Of a DNA stretch of 64,000 nucleotides, positions 35,662 to 44,583 are shown piece after piece. The DNA comes from an uncultured bacterium. Lineage in GTDB: Bacteria > Cyanobacteriota > Vampirovibrionia > Gastranaerophilales > Gastranaerophilaceae. The stretch lies in NCBI GenBank assembly GCA_950022695.1, contig CATLLN010000005.1, positions 62,001 through 126,000 of the forward strand, given 5' to 3'. The notes under the pieces were generated by a model. The model saw only the letters and a program-made list of their open reading frames with translations, ran no database searches and had not been told where the DNA came from. Made by a program: the position numbers and the translations under genes. Position 1 is the stretch's first letter. Each line of letters begins with the position of its first letter.

Positions 35662-36642
35662 ATGGTAGCTATGACTTTAAGTAGAATTAATGAATTGGCA
35701 AATGAAGTGTTAGAAATTGAAGCAAATTCGATTTTGAGATTAAAATCAAATATAGGAGAGGCTTTTGATAAGGCAATTGATATTTTATACAATTGCAAAG
35801 GTCGTGTAATTGTTACCGGTATGGGTAAATCAGGTTTGATTGGTAAAAAAATTGCGGCAACAATGTCGTCTACCGGAACGCCTTCATATTTCTTACATCC
35901 GGCAGAAAGTACTCACGGGGATTCCGGTGTAATTACAAGAGATGATGTAATTATTGCTATTTCAAACAGCGGCGAGACTCAAGAATTGATGAACTTGTTA
36001 CCGCTTATTAAACGTTTTGGCTGTCCGATGATAGGTATGACAGGAAATTTAAACTCTACTTTAGCTAAAACAAGTGAAGTTGTTTTAGATATTTCTGTTG
36101 AACGTGAAGCCTGTCCTTTAGGAAAAGCTCCAACTGCCAGTACAACTGCAACTTTGGCAATGGGTGATACTTTGGCTGTTTGTTTAATGGAGAAAAAAGG
36201 TTTTACAAAAGAAGACTTTTTAATGTTCCATCCGTCAGGAAAACTCGGTAAAGGTTTGACCTACAAGGTTAGTGATTTAATGATTACAGGAGAACGTATG
36301 CCGGTTGTATCTGATTCTGAATCGTTTACATCAGTAATTAACACAATTTCTGAGTATAAGCTTGGTATGGCAATGATTGTTGATAATGCCGGTAAGCTAA
36401 GCGGAGTCTTAACAGATGGTGATATCAGAAGAACAATTATTAAATTTAGCGATTCATCTAATCTTGAGGTGAAAGATGTTATGACCATAAATCCAAAACG
36501 TATTACAGTTGATGCGTACGCGGCTTCTGCATTAAATCTAATGGAAAAATTCTCCATCACAGCTTTAGCAGTTGTAGATGAAAATAATGTTCCTGTCGGC
36601 GTAATTCATGTTCATGACCTTTTAAGAGCAGGTGTTGCATAA
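35662..36642 (+). CDS. kdsD: Arabinose-5-phosphate isomerase
   Basis: 326 aa from ATG 35662 (GAGGTGG directly upstream); an earlier in-frame ATG at 35629 lacks a ribosome site. N-terminal SIS sugar-isomerase domain with VTGMGKSGLIGKKIAATMSS, HPAESTHGDSG and SNSGETQEL, then two CBS domains (about residues 205-326). Converts ribulose-5-phosphate to arabinose-5-phosphate, the first step towards Kdo, a core sugar of LPS. Its stop overlaps the kdsC start. Confidence 0.95.
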   Translation: MVAMTLSRINELANEVLEIEANSILRLKSNIGEAFDKAIDILYNCKGRVIVTGMGKSGLIGKKIAATMSSTGTPSYFLHPAESTHGDSGVITRDDVIIAISNSGETQELMNLLPLIKRFGCPMIGMTGNLNSTLAKTSEVVLDISVEREACPLGKAPTASTTATLAMGDTLAVCLMEKKGFTKEDFLMFHPSGKLGKGLTYKVSDLMITGERMPVVSDSESFTSVINTISEYKLGMAMIVDNAGKLSGVLTDGDIRRTIIKFSDSSNLEVKDVMTINPKRITVDAYAASALNLMEKFSITALAVVDENNVPVGVIHVHDLLRAGVA

Positions 36643-37136
36643 TGGATTTAATGAAAGAAAAAGCAAGTAAAATAAAATTATTGGCTTTTGATGTTGATGG
36701 AGTTATGACTGACGGCAGTATAACTTACGATGAAAATGGTATTGAATATAAAACATTTAATGCTAAGGACGGTCACGGGCTTGCTAAAATGGCGAAAAAC
36801 GGGTTTATTACAGCTATTATTACAGGCAGAAATAACGGAACAGTTGATAGAAGGGCTTGTGATTTACGTGTAACAGAGGTTTATCAGGGAGTGAAAAATA
36901 AGCTTCCGATTTTAGAAGCTATTATGCAAAAATATGAACTTGATTTTTCTCAAGTTGCATATATGGGAGACGATGAACCTGATATTTGTATTTTAGAAAA
37001 AGTTTCGATTGCGGCTTGTCCTTCTGATGCAGTATCAAAGGTTCAGGATGTTTGTAATTTTGTAGCAAGACGAGATGGCGGAAGAGGTGCCGTTCGGGAA
37101 CTTTGCGATTTTGTTTTTGATAATCAGAAGATATAA
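36642..37136 (+). CDS. kdsC: Kdo-8-phosphate phosphatase
   Basis: 164 aa HAD-family hydrolase without a cap domain. Nucleophile motif FDVDGVMTDGSI near residue 16, KDGHGLAKMAKNGF, ITGRNN, and the acidic YMGDDEPDI site. Removes the phosphate from Kdo-8-phosphate. TAATG overlap couples it to kdsD. The Kdo synthase (kdsA) and transferase are not in this window. Confidence 0.95.
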   Translation: MDLMKEKASKIKLLAFDVDGVMTDGSITYDENGIEYKTFNAKDGHGLAKMAKNGFITAIITGRNNGTVDRRACDLRVTEVYQGVKNKLPILEAIMQKYELDFSQVAYMGDDEPDICILEKVSIAACPSDAVSKVQDVCNFVARRDGGRGAVRELCDFVFDNQKI

Positions 37137-37147
37137 GGGGATATAAT

Positions 37148-37510
37148 ATGTATGAAATTAAAACGCAGGCATTTTTTGCAGCTGCACATCATTTATTAAA
37201 CTACGATGGAGAATGTGAAAATCAGCACGGTCATAACTGGATGGTTGAAGCTTTTGTACAAGGAGAAAGCCTGAATAAAAGCAATATTCTAATTGATTAT
37301 AAGGTATTAAAAAGAGAGCTAAATTCAGTATTAGAAACTTTAGATCATAAGGATTTGAATGAACTTCCGGATTTTAAAGGTGAAAGTCCTTCAAGTGAAA
37401 TGATTTCAGCATATATATATTCAAAATTAAAAGAAAGAATTGTCCAACTAAGCAAGGTTACTGTATGGGAAACTCAGACATCTTGCTGTTCATATTTTGA
37501 GGCTGAATAA
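37148..37510 (+). CDS. queD: 6-carboxy-5,6,7,8-tetrahydropterin synthase
   Basis: 120 aa, T-fold enzyme of queuosine/7-deazaguanine biosynthesis. Zinc-binding His residues in FAAAHHLL and QHGHNWMVEAF, the catalytic Cys upstream in GECENQHGH, and DHKDLNELPDF with the C-terminal Glu in VWETQTSC. It sits 11 bases after kdsC, in a sugar/lipid operon rather than with queC/queE, so the grouping appears incidental. Confidence 0.93.
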   Translation: MYEIKTQAFFAAAHHLLNYDGECENQHGHNWMVEAFVQGESLNKSNILIDYKVLKRELNSVLETLDHKDLNELPDFKGESPSSEMISAYIYSKLKERIVQLSKVTVWETQTSCCSYFEAE

Positions 37511-37539
37511 ATAGTATATTTGGGAAAGAGAGATTTGTA

Positions 37540-38382
37540 ATGAATTTAATACAATCAGTATTGATGGGGATAGTTCAGGGCTTGAGTGAATTTTTACCTG
37601 TATCAAGTTCTGCTCATCTTGTTTTTACATCAAATTTTTATAAAGTGTTTAAAAATATTCCGATAGCAGAACAAGCTACCGAGGAAGTTTTTTTTGATAT
37701 TATGCTTCACTTGGGAACTTTAATTGCGGTTTTAATATTTTTTAGAAAAGATGTAATCGAAATTACGAAAGCCCTTTTTAAAGCTATATTGAAATGGGAT
37801 TTTTCCTCTCATTTAGCAAAACTGGGATTGTATATTATAGCAGGTACTGTTGTTACAATAATATTAGCTCTGCCGTTTAATGAAGTAGCTAATCATCTCG
37901 TCTTTCATCCTGCACTTGTGGGTGGTTTGTTAATAGTAACTGGTGGTGTATTATTTTTAAGTGAATATCTTTCAAAAAAGAAATCAACAACAAAAGAAGT
38001 GGGGTTAAAACAGGCATTGTTAATTGGTTTAGCTCAGGGGCTTGCAGTATTACCGGGATTTTCCAGATCAGGATGGACGATTGCAACTGGTTTGTTTACT
38101 GGACTTGATAGACAAACTGCTGCTCGTTATTCGTTTTTATTGAGTATACCAATTATTTTAGGGGCATCTATGGTTTATCCGCTTGTAAAAATTGATATTC
38201 ACGAAGCTGTTACATATAATTGGTATTCAATTATTATTGGAACAATAGTCTCAGGTACTGTAGGGTACTTATGCATTAAATATTTTATGAAATTTATATC
38301 TAAATTCTCACTGAATATTTTTGGCTGGTACTGTATTATAATGGGGATTTTTACCTTTTTATTTTTTAACGTTTTTAAGTAG
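37540..38382 (+). CDS. uppP: Undecaprenyl-diphosphatase
   Basis: 280 aa, about eight membrane spans. Recycles the lipid carrier for peptidoglycan and O-antigen synthesis by removing one phosphate from undecaprenyl diphosphate. Motifs: QGLSEFLPVSSSAHL near residue 14, and the catalytic segment LPGFSRSGWTIATGLFTG in the second half. AAGAGAG lies before the ATG. Last gene of kdsD-kdsC-queD-uppP. Confidence 0.96.
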   Translation: MNLIQSVLMGIVQGLSEFLPVSSSAHLVFTSNFYKVFKNIPIAEQATEEVFFDIMLHLGTLIAVLIFFRKDVIEITKALFKAILKWDFSSHLAKLGLYIIAGTVVTIILALPFNEVANHLVFHPALVGGLLIVTGGVLFLSEYLSKKKSTTKEVGLKQALLIGLAQGLAVLPGFSRSGWTIATGLFTGLDRQTAARYSFLLSIPIILGASMVYPLVKIDIHEAVTYNWYSIIIGTIVSGTVGYLCIKYFMKFISKFSLNIFGWYCIIMGIFTFLFFNVFK

Positions 38383-38474
38383 AGTTTTTTGTTAATATTT
38401 GTAAAAATAAATAATACAGAATAACAAAAAAAAATCTTTACATGTATTCTAATGATGTAAATTGCGGAGTTATC

Positions 38475-39494
38475 ATGATATTACCAATAAGTAATTATAA
38501 TCTAACATTCAGATCAAATAAAGAGGAGAAAAATAACGAACCATATGAAAAGGATACGTTATTGAAAAATAACTTTGCAACAAGAACAAGAATTGGTTTA
38601 GAACAGTTTACAAAAGCATTTACAGTGTATCCGGCAAGAGGTTTGAAGGGAAGCAAAAACTCTAATTTTTACGAATTTTTAACAATGGGTACTGTTCCAT
38701 ATGTAATTGGAAGTATAACATTGATGTCGATATTTAATTCTGCAGCAAAACATTTTGCGGCATTTGATAAATCTAAGTCTTTGAAACTCGGTAATAAAAT
38801 GGCTTTGGGAGTAATTTTTTACGCATTAATGAAAAGTTTATCAAAGTCATTTGTTAATGTTCCGGTAAAGATGGCAACAGGTATAGATACCGAACTTCCT
38901 TATGCTAAAGTTAATTATTTATTACCTGAAGATGAAGAAGATAAGGATTTAACAAGTACTGAATATCATAAAATTGGAGAGAGTGTAGATTTTACTCGTT
39001 GGGATTTATTATATAATACCGAAAAAGGCGAAGTTCTTAATGCCCGTTATGATAAAATCGCTAAGAAAAACGGGTTAGGTAGTGATTTAAATGATTCAGA
39101 TCAGGATGTTAAACCTATATACAAAGAAGTTTTAATTAAGTCAAAGCTTGCAAAAAGTATTTCAACATTTTTGTGGGCTGCAACAGGTGTAGCTTTAGCT
39201 TTTCAAAAACCGTGGGAAAATTATTTCCGTGTTGCAACTTTGAAATTCTGGAAAGGTAAAGAATTTACTCATTCATTAAAAGTGTTTGGTCAAAGTTTTA
39301 TTGATAGTGCAAAACAATTATATAAAGGTTCCCCGGGCTCGTTTTCTGTACTTGAAAGACATTCCGGTAAATTGATGATTGGTACTGCTTTAACTTCTAC
39401 TGTGTTGGGTGTGTTAAATACAGTTCATTTAACTAAAAAACCGTCAAAGATCGATAATGTCTTTGATAAATCAAAAGAAAGTGTGGTGAGTTAA
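38475..39494 (+). CDS. Lineage-specific membrane protein with paralogue downstream
   Basis: 339 aa from ATG 38475 (GGAG 5-6 bases upstream); an ATG at 38442 has none. N-terminus is short and ends in NYNLTFRSNK, a style shared with other genes here. Two hydrophobic stretches (around FYEFLTMGTVPYVIGSITLM and FYALMKSLSKSFVNVPVKMA), then FTRWDLLYNTEKGEVL, and a third near STFLWAATGVALAF. The pattern P.K...G, W-D-L, LW-TG-A recurs in the next gene. Family unknown; followed directly by it. Confidence 0.7.
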   Translation: MILPISNYNLTFRSNKEEKNNEPYEKDTLLKNNFATRTRIGLEQFTKAFTVYPARGLKGSKNSNFYEFLTMGTVPYVIGSITLMSIFNSAAKHFAAFDKSKSLKLGNKMALGVIFYALMKSLSKSFVNVPVKMATGIDTELPYAKVNYLLPEDEEDKDLTSTEYHKIGESVDFTRWDLLYNTEKGEVLNARYDKIAKKNGLGSDLNDSDQDVKPIYKEVLIKSKLAKSISTFLWAATGVALAFQKPWENYFRVATLKFWKGKEFTHSLKVFGQSFIDSAKQLYKGSPGSFSVLERHSGKLMIGTALTSTVLGVLNTVHLTKKPSKIDNVFDKSKESVVS

Positions 39495-42035
39495 ATGAGA
39501 ACAACAAATTTAATTCAATCATACGTAAATAATTCACCTGTAAAAAGGCAGTATAATTCAGATAAAGCTGTTAAAGATTTTGATGTAAAAAAAGAATTAT
39601 CTAACCGAACATTTATAAAGCCTCTGCCAAGTAATGGCAAGCTTGTAAAAATCGGTCCGTTTGAACTCATGTCCGAGTTTCGTAAAGATATAAAATATGA
39701 TGTGAAAGCGCTTGTGCGTGCTGCAAAAGGCGAAGCTAACGATCATGAATTGGGAAGATTAAATGATGTAGGAATGAAGGTCGGCGGGCTTGCAATTGCG
39801 GCTTATCTGGCAACTAAAAAAGCAACTCCGATGACAAAAGCTTTTGAATTTATCGGTTTGACATCATTTTTTGCGGCAATGGATTTATGGCCGAAGTTGT
39901 TTATTCAGCTTCCTGCAAAACTTGTTCACGGAGTTAATGTAAGGCAGCAATACGAAGATAATTACGGCAGAAAAAAGATGTTCTATCAAGATCATCAATT
40001 TATTCCGTGGGATTTATATTCTGATAAAGAAATTGATAAAATTGGCGACAGATTGAATGTTCCGAAAAATATTCCAAACAGACGAGAATTTATTCAAGAA
40101 AAAATGCGTAAAATTGCGCTTCAAAATAATACCTTATGGATGTTAACTGCAGGCTTTGCTACACCTGTTATGAGTGCATTGATTTGTAACGGACTAGAAG
40201 GTCCTGTCAAAAAATATCTTGCTCACAGGACAGATAAAAAAGCTGATGCTTTGATGACTAATTTTGCACAGGAAATTAAAAAGTATGATTTTTCTAAAAA
40301 TACAAGAAAGCTTGAAAAAATCTTAGCAGATAATGCTGGAAAGCCTATTACTCCTGAAATATTAGAAGCTATCAGGGTTAATATTACTGATGGTTTGGAT
40401 CATATGGTTGCTGTTGGAATCGAAAAAGATTTACACAGAATGTTTCCTGTGAGTGAACGTTATAATTTTTCAGGAGAAAATATTACAGGTATTCAGGATG
40501 CATTAAAGAAAACTCTTTCTGAATCCGGCTTATCAGAAGAACAACTTGCTAAAATTATTCCGGGTAAAGAACGTATTTCAGTAGCATTAGAACAAAAAGG
40601 CTTACTAAATGGTAATTTTAAAGAGTTTTCTGAACATTCAAAGGTTATTCAAAATATTTTGGCAGATAATATTCAATTGTTCATAACTGAAAACCCATCA
40701 GCTCCTGAAGCTAAAAAATTAAACTTCCTGATGAAAAAACTTGTTCACTCTCAAGAACACGGAGCAGATTCTGTTTTATCAGGAACATTTAAATCAACTT
40801 CATCTTCAGTATTGACTAAAGAAACTGCATCTTTATTGCAAAATATTTCCAACGAATTAAATGATTTGAAGGCTAGAACTGTAGTTCTTCATAAGTTTGC
40901 TTTTATGAAAGCTGCCCAAGCTCCGGAAACAGGTCTTGCTGATTCGTGGGGAGAAATAACAGAAACTATAATGAAATCATTAAATTTCACTCCGGAAGAA
41001 ATCCAAAAAGCAAGGCTTGATAGAGAATTCGCAGGTTCTGTTTTGAGAAATAAATTAGAAGCAATTACTCTTAATCAAGATACTTACGGTAAGTTTCTAG
41101 AAGATGTTGAAAAAGTTCTTTCATCTCTTCAAGGCAGAATAGAAACACTTGATATGACTCAAGATTCAAGTAAAAATAAATATAAAGCTGCTGTTATTAC
41201 AACATTTGATGATAGTGCTGCAAACTTGAGAAAATTCGGATTAACCAGTACTTCAGAGGCTCTTGTCGGGTTCCCGCAAACTGCTCATACCTCAACTAAA
41301 GAATTGTATTTTAACTTCTTAACTAACAGAGTAAAAGGGGTAACAAGTTCTATTTACAGATTTATAGATTTGGCAGATGTGTATTATAAAGTCGCAAATG
41401 TTTCAGGACTTGATCATGTTTTACATAGCGGTGTTCCTCGTGAAGTTAAAGAGGAAATGGTCGAACTTGCAAAACAAATGCTTTTAGAAGGTCACACTTC
41501 AGATTTCTCTGTGAAATTCTGGCAAAAACGTAACCCGACACCTGACAGGGCTGATACTTCCCAAATTGAAACTGCAATGGGTAAAGTCGTAAATAAATAC
41601 TTTGGAAAACGTGAAACAACCGAACTGGCTGAACTTGTTCATGACAGAGAATATTTTGAAGGTGTTATGAAGCTTATGTTTGATGGAGATGTACATCCGG
41701 TTACTCATTCAAAACTTAAAGATGCGATTTTCTTTAAAGATTTTATGAATTACAGAGCACAGGCATTAAGTGTTCTTGGCGGAGATTATTGCTTTACCCG
41801 TCCAAATTGTCTGGTAAACGGGCACAGAGTAGATTCAACTTCACAGTTAAAATTCCTGCTTATGGGGGCGGCTCCTGATGAAATGATTTTGAAAATGGCT
41901 AATCAGAAGTTTAATAGCGGTAAATGGTTCAGTATGTTTGGTAAACTCGGAGCAGCACTTGTAGGTGTTACTCTCATATCTCAACTGTTCTTTGGCAGAA
42001 TGAAAACTCCAAAACCGACAAAGGAGACTAAATAG
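39495..42035 (+). CDS. Large lineage-specific membrane/helical protein, 846 aa
   Basis: ATG immediately follows the upstream gene's stop. About residues 85-240 repeat the layout of the upstream protein: hydrophobic segment, LFIQLPAKLVHGVNV, FIPWDLYSDKEIDKIGDRL, then NNTLWMLTAGFATPVMSALI. The rest is long helical sequence, with a last hydrophobic span near the C-terminus (GKLGAALVGVTLISQLFFG). No known domain. Because it is tied to an intracellular-looking GH13 gene one base downstream, a role in polysaccharide or envelope metabolism is possible but unproven. Confidence 0.72.
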   Translation: MRTTNLIQSYVNNSPVKRQYNSDKAVKDFDVKKELSNRTFIKPLPSNGKLVKIGPFELMSEFRKDIKYDVKALVRAAKGEANDHELGRLNDVGMKVGGLAIAAYLATKKATPMTKAFEFIGLTSFFAAMDLWPKLFIQLPAKLVHGVNVRQQYEDNYGRKKMFYQDHQFIPWDLYSDKEIDKIGDRLNVPKNIPNRREFIQEKMRKIALQNNTLWMLTAGFATPVMSALICNGLEGPVKKYLAHRTDKKADALMTNFAQEIKKYDFSKNTRKLEKILADNAGKPITPEILEAIRVNITDGLDHMVAVGIEKDLHRMFPVSERYNFSGENITGIQDALKKTLSESGLSEEQLAKIIPGKERISVALEQKGLLNGNFKEFSEHSKVIQNILADNIQLFITENPSAPEAKKLNFLMKKLVHSQEHGADSVLSGTFKSTSSSVLTKETASLLQNISNELNDLKARTVVLHKFAFMKAAQAPETGLADSWGEITETIMKSLNFTPEEIQKARLDREFAGSVLRNKLEAITLNQDTYGKFLEDVEKVLSSLQGRIETLDMTQDSSKNKYKAAVITTFDDSAANLRKFGLTSTSEALVGFPQTAHTSTKELYFNFLTNRVKGVTSSIYRFIDLADVYYKVANVSGLDHVLHSGVPREVKEEMVELAKQMLLEGHTSDFSVKFWQKRNPTPDRADTSQIETAMGKVVNKYFGKRETTELAELVHDREYFEGVMKLMFDGDVHPVTHSKLKDAIFFKDFMNYRAQALSVLGGDYCFTRPNCLVNGHRVDSTSQLKFLLMGAAPDEMILKMANQKFNSGKWFSMFGKLGAALVGVTLISQLFFGRMKTPKPTKETK

Positions 42036-42036
42036 T

Positions 42037-43755
42037 ATGATAAATGTTTCTACAAATTTAATAGCTCAAAGAGTTAATACATTAAATCCTGCGTCAGTGA
42101 AATCACAAGCTGTTAATTCACCTCAAATTACATCTTTTTCGGATTCAAATTTAATTGCTCAATATTTAAATAATGCAGCAATGATTAATTCTGTTGCGGT
42201 TACAAAATCAACTGAGACGGTATTACCTTATAAGAATGATTTAAAAACATTATTTTTAACTAATAGTGCGAAAATACTTGCAATAGTTCCTCGAACATTT
42301 AACGCTCAGGATACAAATGGAAATGAATATATAGACGGTTTAGAAAAGAACGGAACATTTTTAAATGCAATTGAACGTTTAGATGAAGTAAAAAATCATG
42401 GTTTTAATACATTACATATATTACCGATAAATCCGCCCGGCTATAATAATGCAAAAGGTACTGCAGGTTCTGTATATGCCCCGGATGATTTACTAAAGAT
42501 AGATCCTATGCTGATTGATAAAAATGATCCTCGTTCAGATATGGAACAGTTTAAGGCATTTGTGGATGCTTGTCACCAGCGTGGAATAAGAGTAATGATA
42601 GATATGCCAAGCTGTGCTTCTTTTGATTTATATGAAGCAAAACCGGAGCTTATGGCACATGAAAGAAATGGCTTAGCAAAAACTCCTCAAGGATGGCATG
42701 ATATCAGAATGTTTCAGCCTTGGGAAGATGAAGGAAAAAGAACCTTAAATCCTGAGTTACTTGAATATCACAGAAAATTTGTTGATATGTTAATTGATGC
42801 AGGCGTTGACGGAATCAGAGCTGACGTTGCAAGGGCAAAACCTGTAGAGTTTTGGGATATTATTATACCTTATTCAAGAAAACGAGATCCTGAATTTGCG
42901 TGGTTAGCGGAAACTTATACATATGAAGATGCTTCACCTCAGGCAAATATGCCTTATGACAGGCCTGAAGATTCGTTGCGTGCGGGCTTTGATGCTTATT
43001 ACGGTCAATACCATATTTTCCACGAGTGGAATACTGCAAAAGAACTTCACGATTATGTAATTGATAATCTTAATATGTCATACAGAATTGAACGAGGAAA
43101 ATCTTTAATAGGATCTTTTGCAACACATGATGATATTTCTCCAATGTTTCACGGTGGTGAAGTATATTGTAATCTTACATCAGGGCTTCAGGCGACTTTA
43201 CCTATGCTGAACCCGTATTATGTTGACGGTTTCCAATCAGGAGATACATATGATTACAGCTATCGTGATAAGTATTCAACCGAGACATTGACTGATTGTA
43301 ACGATATGGAAGCTCATTGGGGAAAACTTGATATCTTTAACTTGTCAAGAAAACCGGGTGGAAAACAACCTGAAATCGGTGATTTTATGAAGGCATCGCT
43401 TGAATTCCGTGATAAATACGAAAATGTATTAAAACGAGGATCTTATATTATACTTGATAAAAAACTTGATAAACAAGATAAAGTTATAGCTTTTGCACGC
43501 CATAGAAAGGGTAAAACTTTATTAGTTGTTGCTAATAAAAACGTAAACAGACGTCTGGCATGTAAGATTGATGTTCCAACTTTAAAAGAAAATCAAAAAC
43601 TAGAAAACTTACTTCCATCGTACGGCGAAGAAAGTAAATTCCAGGTTTCACAGGGACAATTGGCTGTAGATTTGGGCCCGGGCAGAATTCACGTTTTCGA
43701 AATAGACACTCCATACATTGAAACTTATACTAAAAAGGTATATAAACAACATTAG
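42037..43755 (+). CDS. Alpha-amylase-family glycoside hydrolase (GH13)
   Basis: 572 aa. An N-terminal extension of about 60 residues (Asn/Ser-rich, ending SFSDSN) precedes a (beta/alpha)8 barrel with LHILPINPPGYNNAKGTAGS, the region-I-like IRVMIDMPSCAS, nucleophile Asp in DGIRADVARAK, acid/base Glu in AWLAETYTYE and the substrate His-Asp in FATHDDISP. No signal peptide, so probably cytoplasmic or on the membrane. GH13 enzymes act on alpha-1,4/1,6-glucans or trehalose-type sugars; the exact one cannot be read. Its stop codon is part of the TAGGGGTAAAT element. Confidence 0.88.
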   Translation: MINVSTNLIAQRVNTLNPASVKSQAVNSPQITSFSDSNLIAQYLNNAAMINSVAVTKSTETVLPYKNDLKTLFLTNSAKILAIVPRTFNAQDTNGNEYIDGLEKNGTFLNAIERLDEVKNHGFNTLHILPINPPGYNNAKGTAGSVYAPDDLLKIDPMLIDKNDPRSDMEQFKAFVDACHQRGIRVMIDMPSCASFDLYEAKPELMAHERNGLAKTPQGWHDIRMFQPWEDEGKRTLNPELLEYHRKFVDMLIDAGVDGIRADVARAKPVEFWDIIIPYSRKRDPEFAWLAETYTYEDASPQANMPYDRPEDSLRAGFDAYYGQYHIFHEWNTAKELHDYVIDNLNMSYRIERGKSLIGSFATHDDISPMFHGGEVYCNLTSGLQATLPMLNPYYVDGFQSGDTYDYSYRDKYSTETLTDCNDMEAHWGKLDIFNLSRKPGGKQPEIGDFMKASLEFRDKYENVLKRGSYIILDKKLDKQDKVIAFARHRKGKTLLVVANKNVNRRLACKIDVPTLKENQKLENLLPSYGEESKFQVSQGQLAVDLGPGRIHVFEIDTPYIETYTKKVYKQH

Positions 43756-43774
43756 GGGTAAATAAGGGAAAATG

Positions 43775-43803
43775 TTGACAAAAACTGAGTTATAAAATAA
43801 ACT
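43775..43803 (+). promoter_or_regulatory. Sigma70-type promoter of pilin 3
   Basis: TTGACA at 43775-43780, 17-base spacer, TAAACT at 43798-43803. It is followed by AAGGAGAG (43821-43828) and the ATG at 43834. Confidence 0.55.
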
Positions 43804-43833
43804 TGTAAATATATTTTATTAAGGAGAGAAACT

Positions 43834-44575
43834 ATGAAATTAACAAACGAATTAAGAAAGCGGGGGGGGGTAACTGCTTAAAGCTTATTTTAGGCGTTTT
43901 TGAGCAATCTCCTAAAAAAGCATTTACCTTGTCAGAAATATTAATTACCCTTGGTATCATCGGTGTGGTTGCGGCAATAACTATTCCGGGATTGATTACA
44001 AAATGCCGCAAAAATGTTATTGAAACTCAGTTAAAAGAAACTTATTCAATAATGAATCAGGCTTTAAAGCTTGCAGAGTATGATTATGAGGATATGGATG
44101 GCTGGGATTATCCTATAGGTGAAGTTGCTGTTGGTGGAACTTCTGCGTTTGCTTGGTTTCAGAGATATTTGCAGCCGTATTTAAAATCCAGTACCGTTTC
44201 ATCCTCATATCATTTATATTGTGTTTGTATTCGGGTTTTGCAATTGAGTTTATTAATGGTTCCGGGCTTTCTTGCGGAGTAAACAAGGGCGGCGGACCTT
44301 CTTATGGACATTTTGTTTGTATGTTTTATCCGAAAGCAGGTACTATAAAAGATATTAGAGATGATAATAAAAAATCAAAGAAAATAATTTCTGGAAAAGA
44401 TTATTTCGTGTTTGAAATTCAGCATGAATCTCCAACTAAAAAAGGATTCCAGCCATATCCAAGTGATGATTGTAAGCAGACGACGGGATCTATGTATCTT
44501 CCTTCACTTGGATGCACAAAACTAATCCAGAAAAATAACTGGAAAATTCCGTCAAATTATCCTGTGAAAATTTAA
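43834..44575 (+). pseudogene. Type IV pilin-like protein 3, off-frame G9 tract plus internal frameshift
   Basis: Promoter, Shine-Dalgarno and the first 13 codons (MKLTNELRKRGGV) match pilin 2, with TAA at 43876-43878 closing that frame. The pilin body (KKAFTLSEILITLGIIGVV) is again -1 relative to the ATG and open from the G tract to 44282. A second break follows: the C-terminal half (SGFAIEFINGSGLSCGV... to 44575) is in another frame, so a base is missing somewhere around 44190-44235. With G10 and one added base the full protein would be about 247 aa with a 30-residue leader. Likely a decayed or silent member of the same pilin set; sequence error is not excluded. Confidence 0.75.
43862..43870 (+). 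repeat. G9 homopolymer tract in pilin 3 leader
   Basis: Nine G after AAGC and before TAAC, at the same codon position as the tract in pilin 2, in a nearly identical 40-base context starting at the Shine-Dalgarno. Confidence 0.88.
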
Positions 44576-44583
44576 TGGTAATT

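Noticed and set aside
44153-44575. Independent 140-residue gene
   Set aside because: It is the C-terminal half of pilin 3 in another frame; it has no ribosome site and its first codons read as the wrong frame of the pilin.
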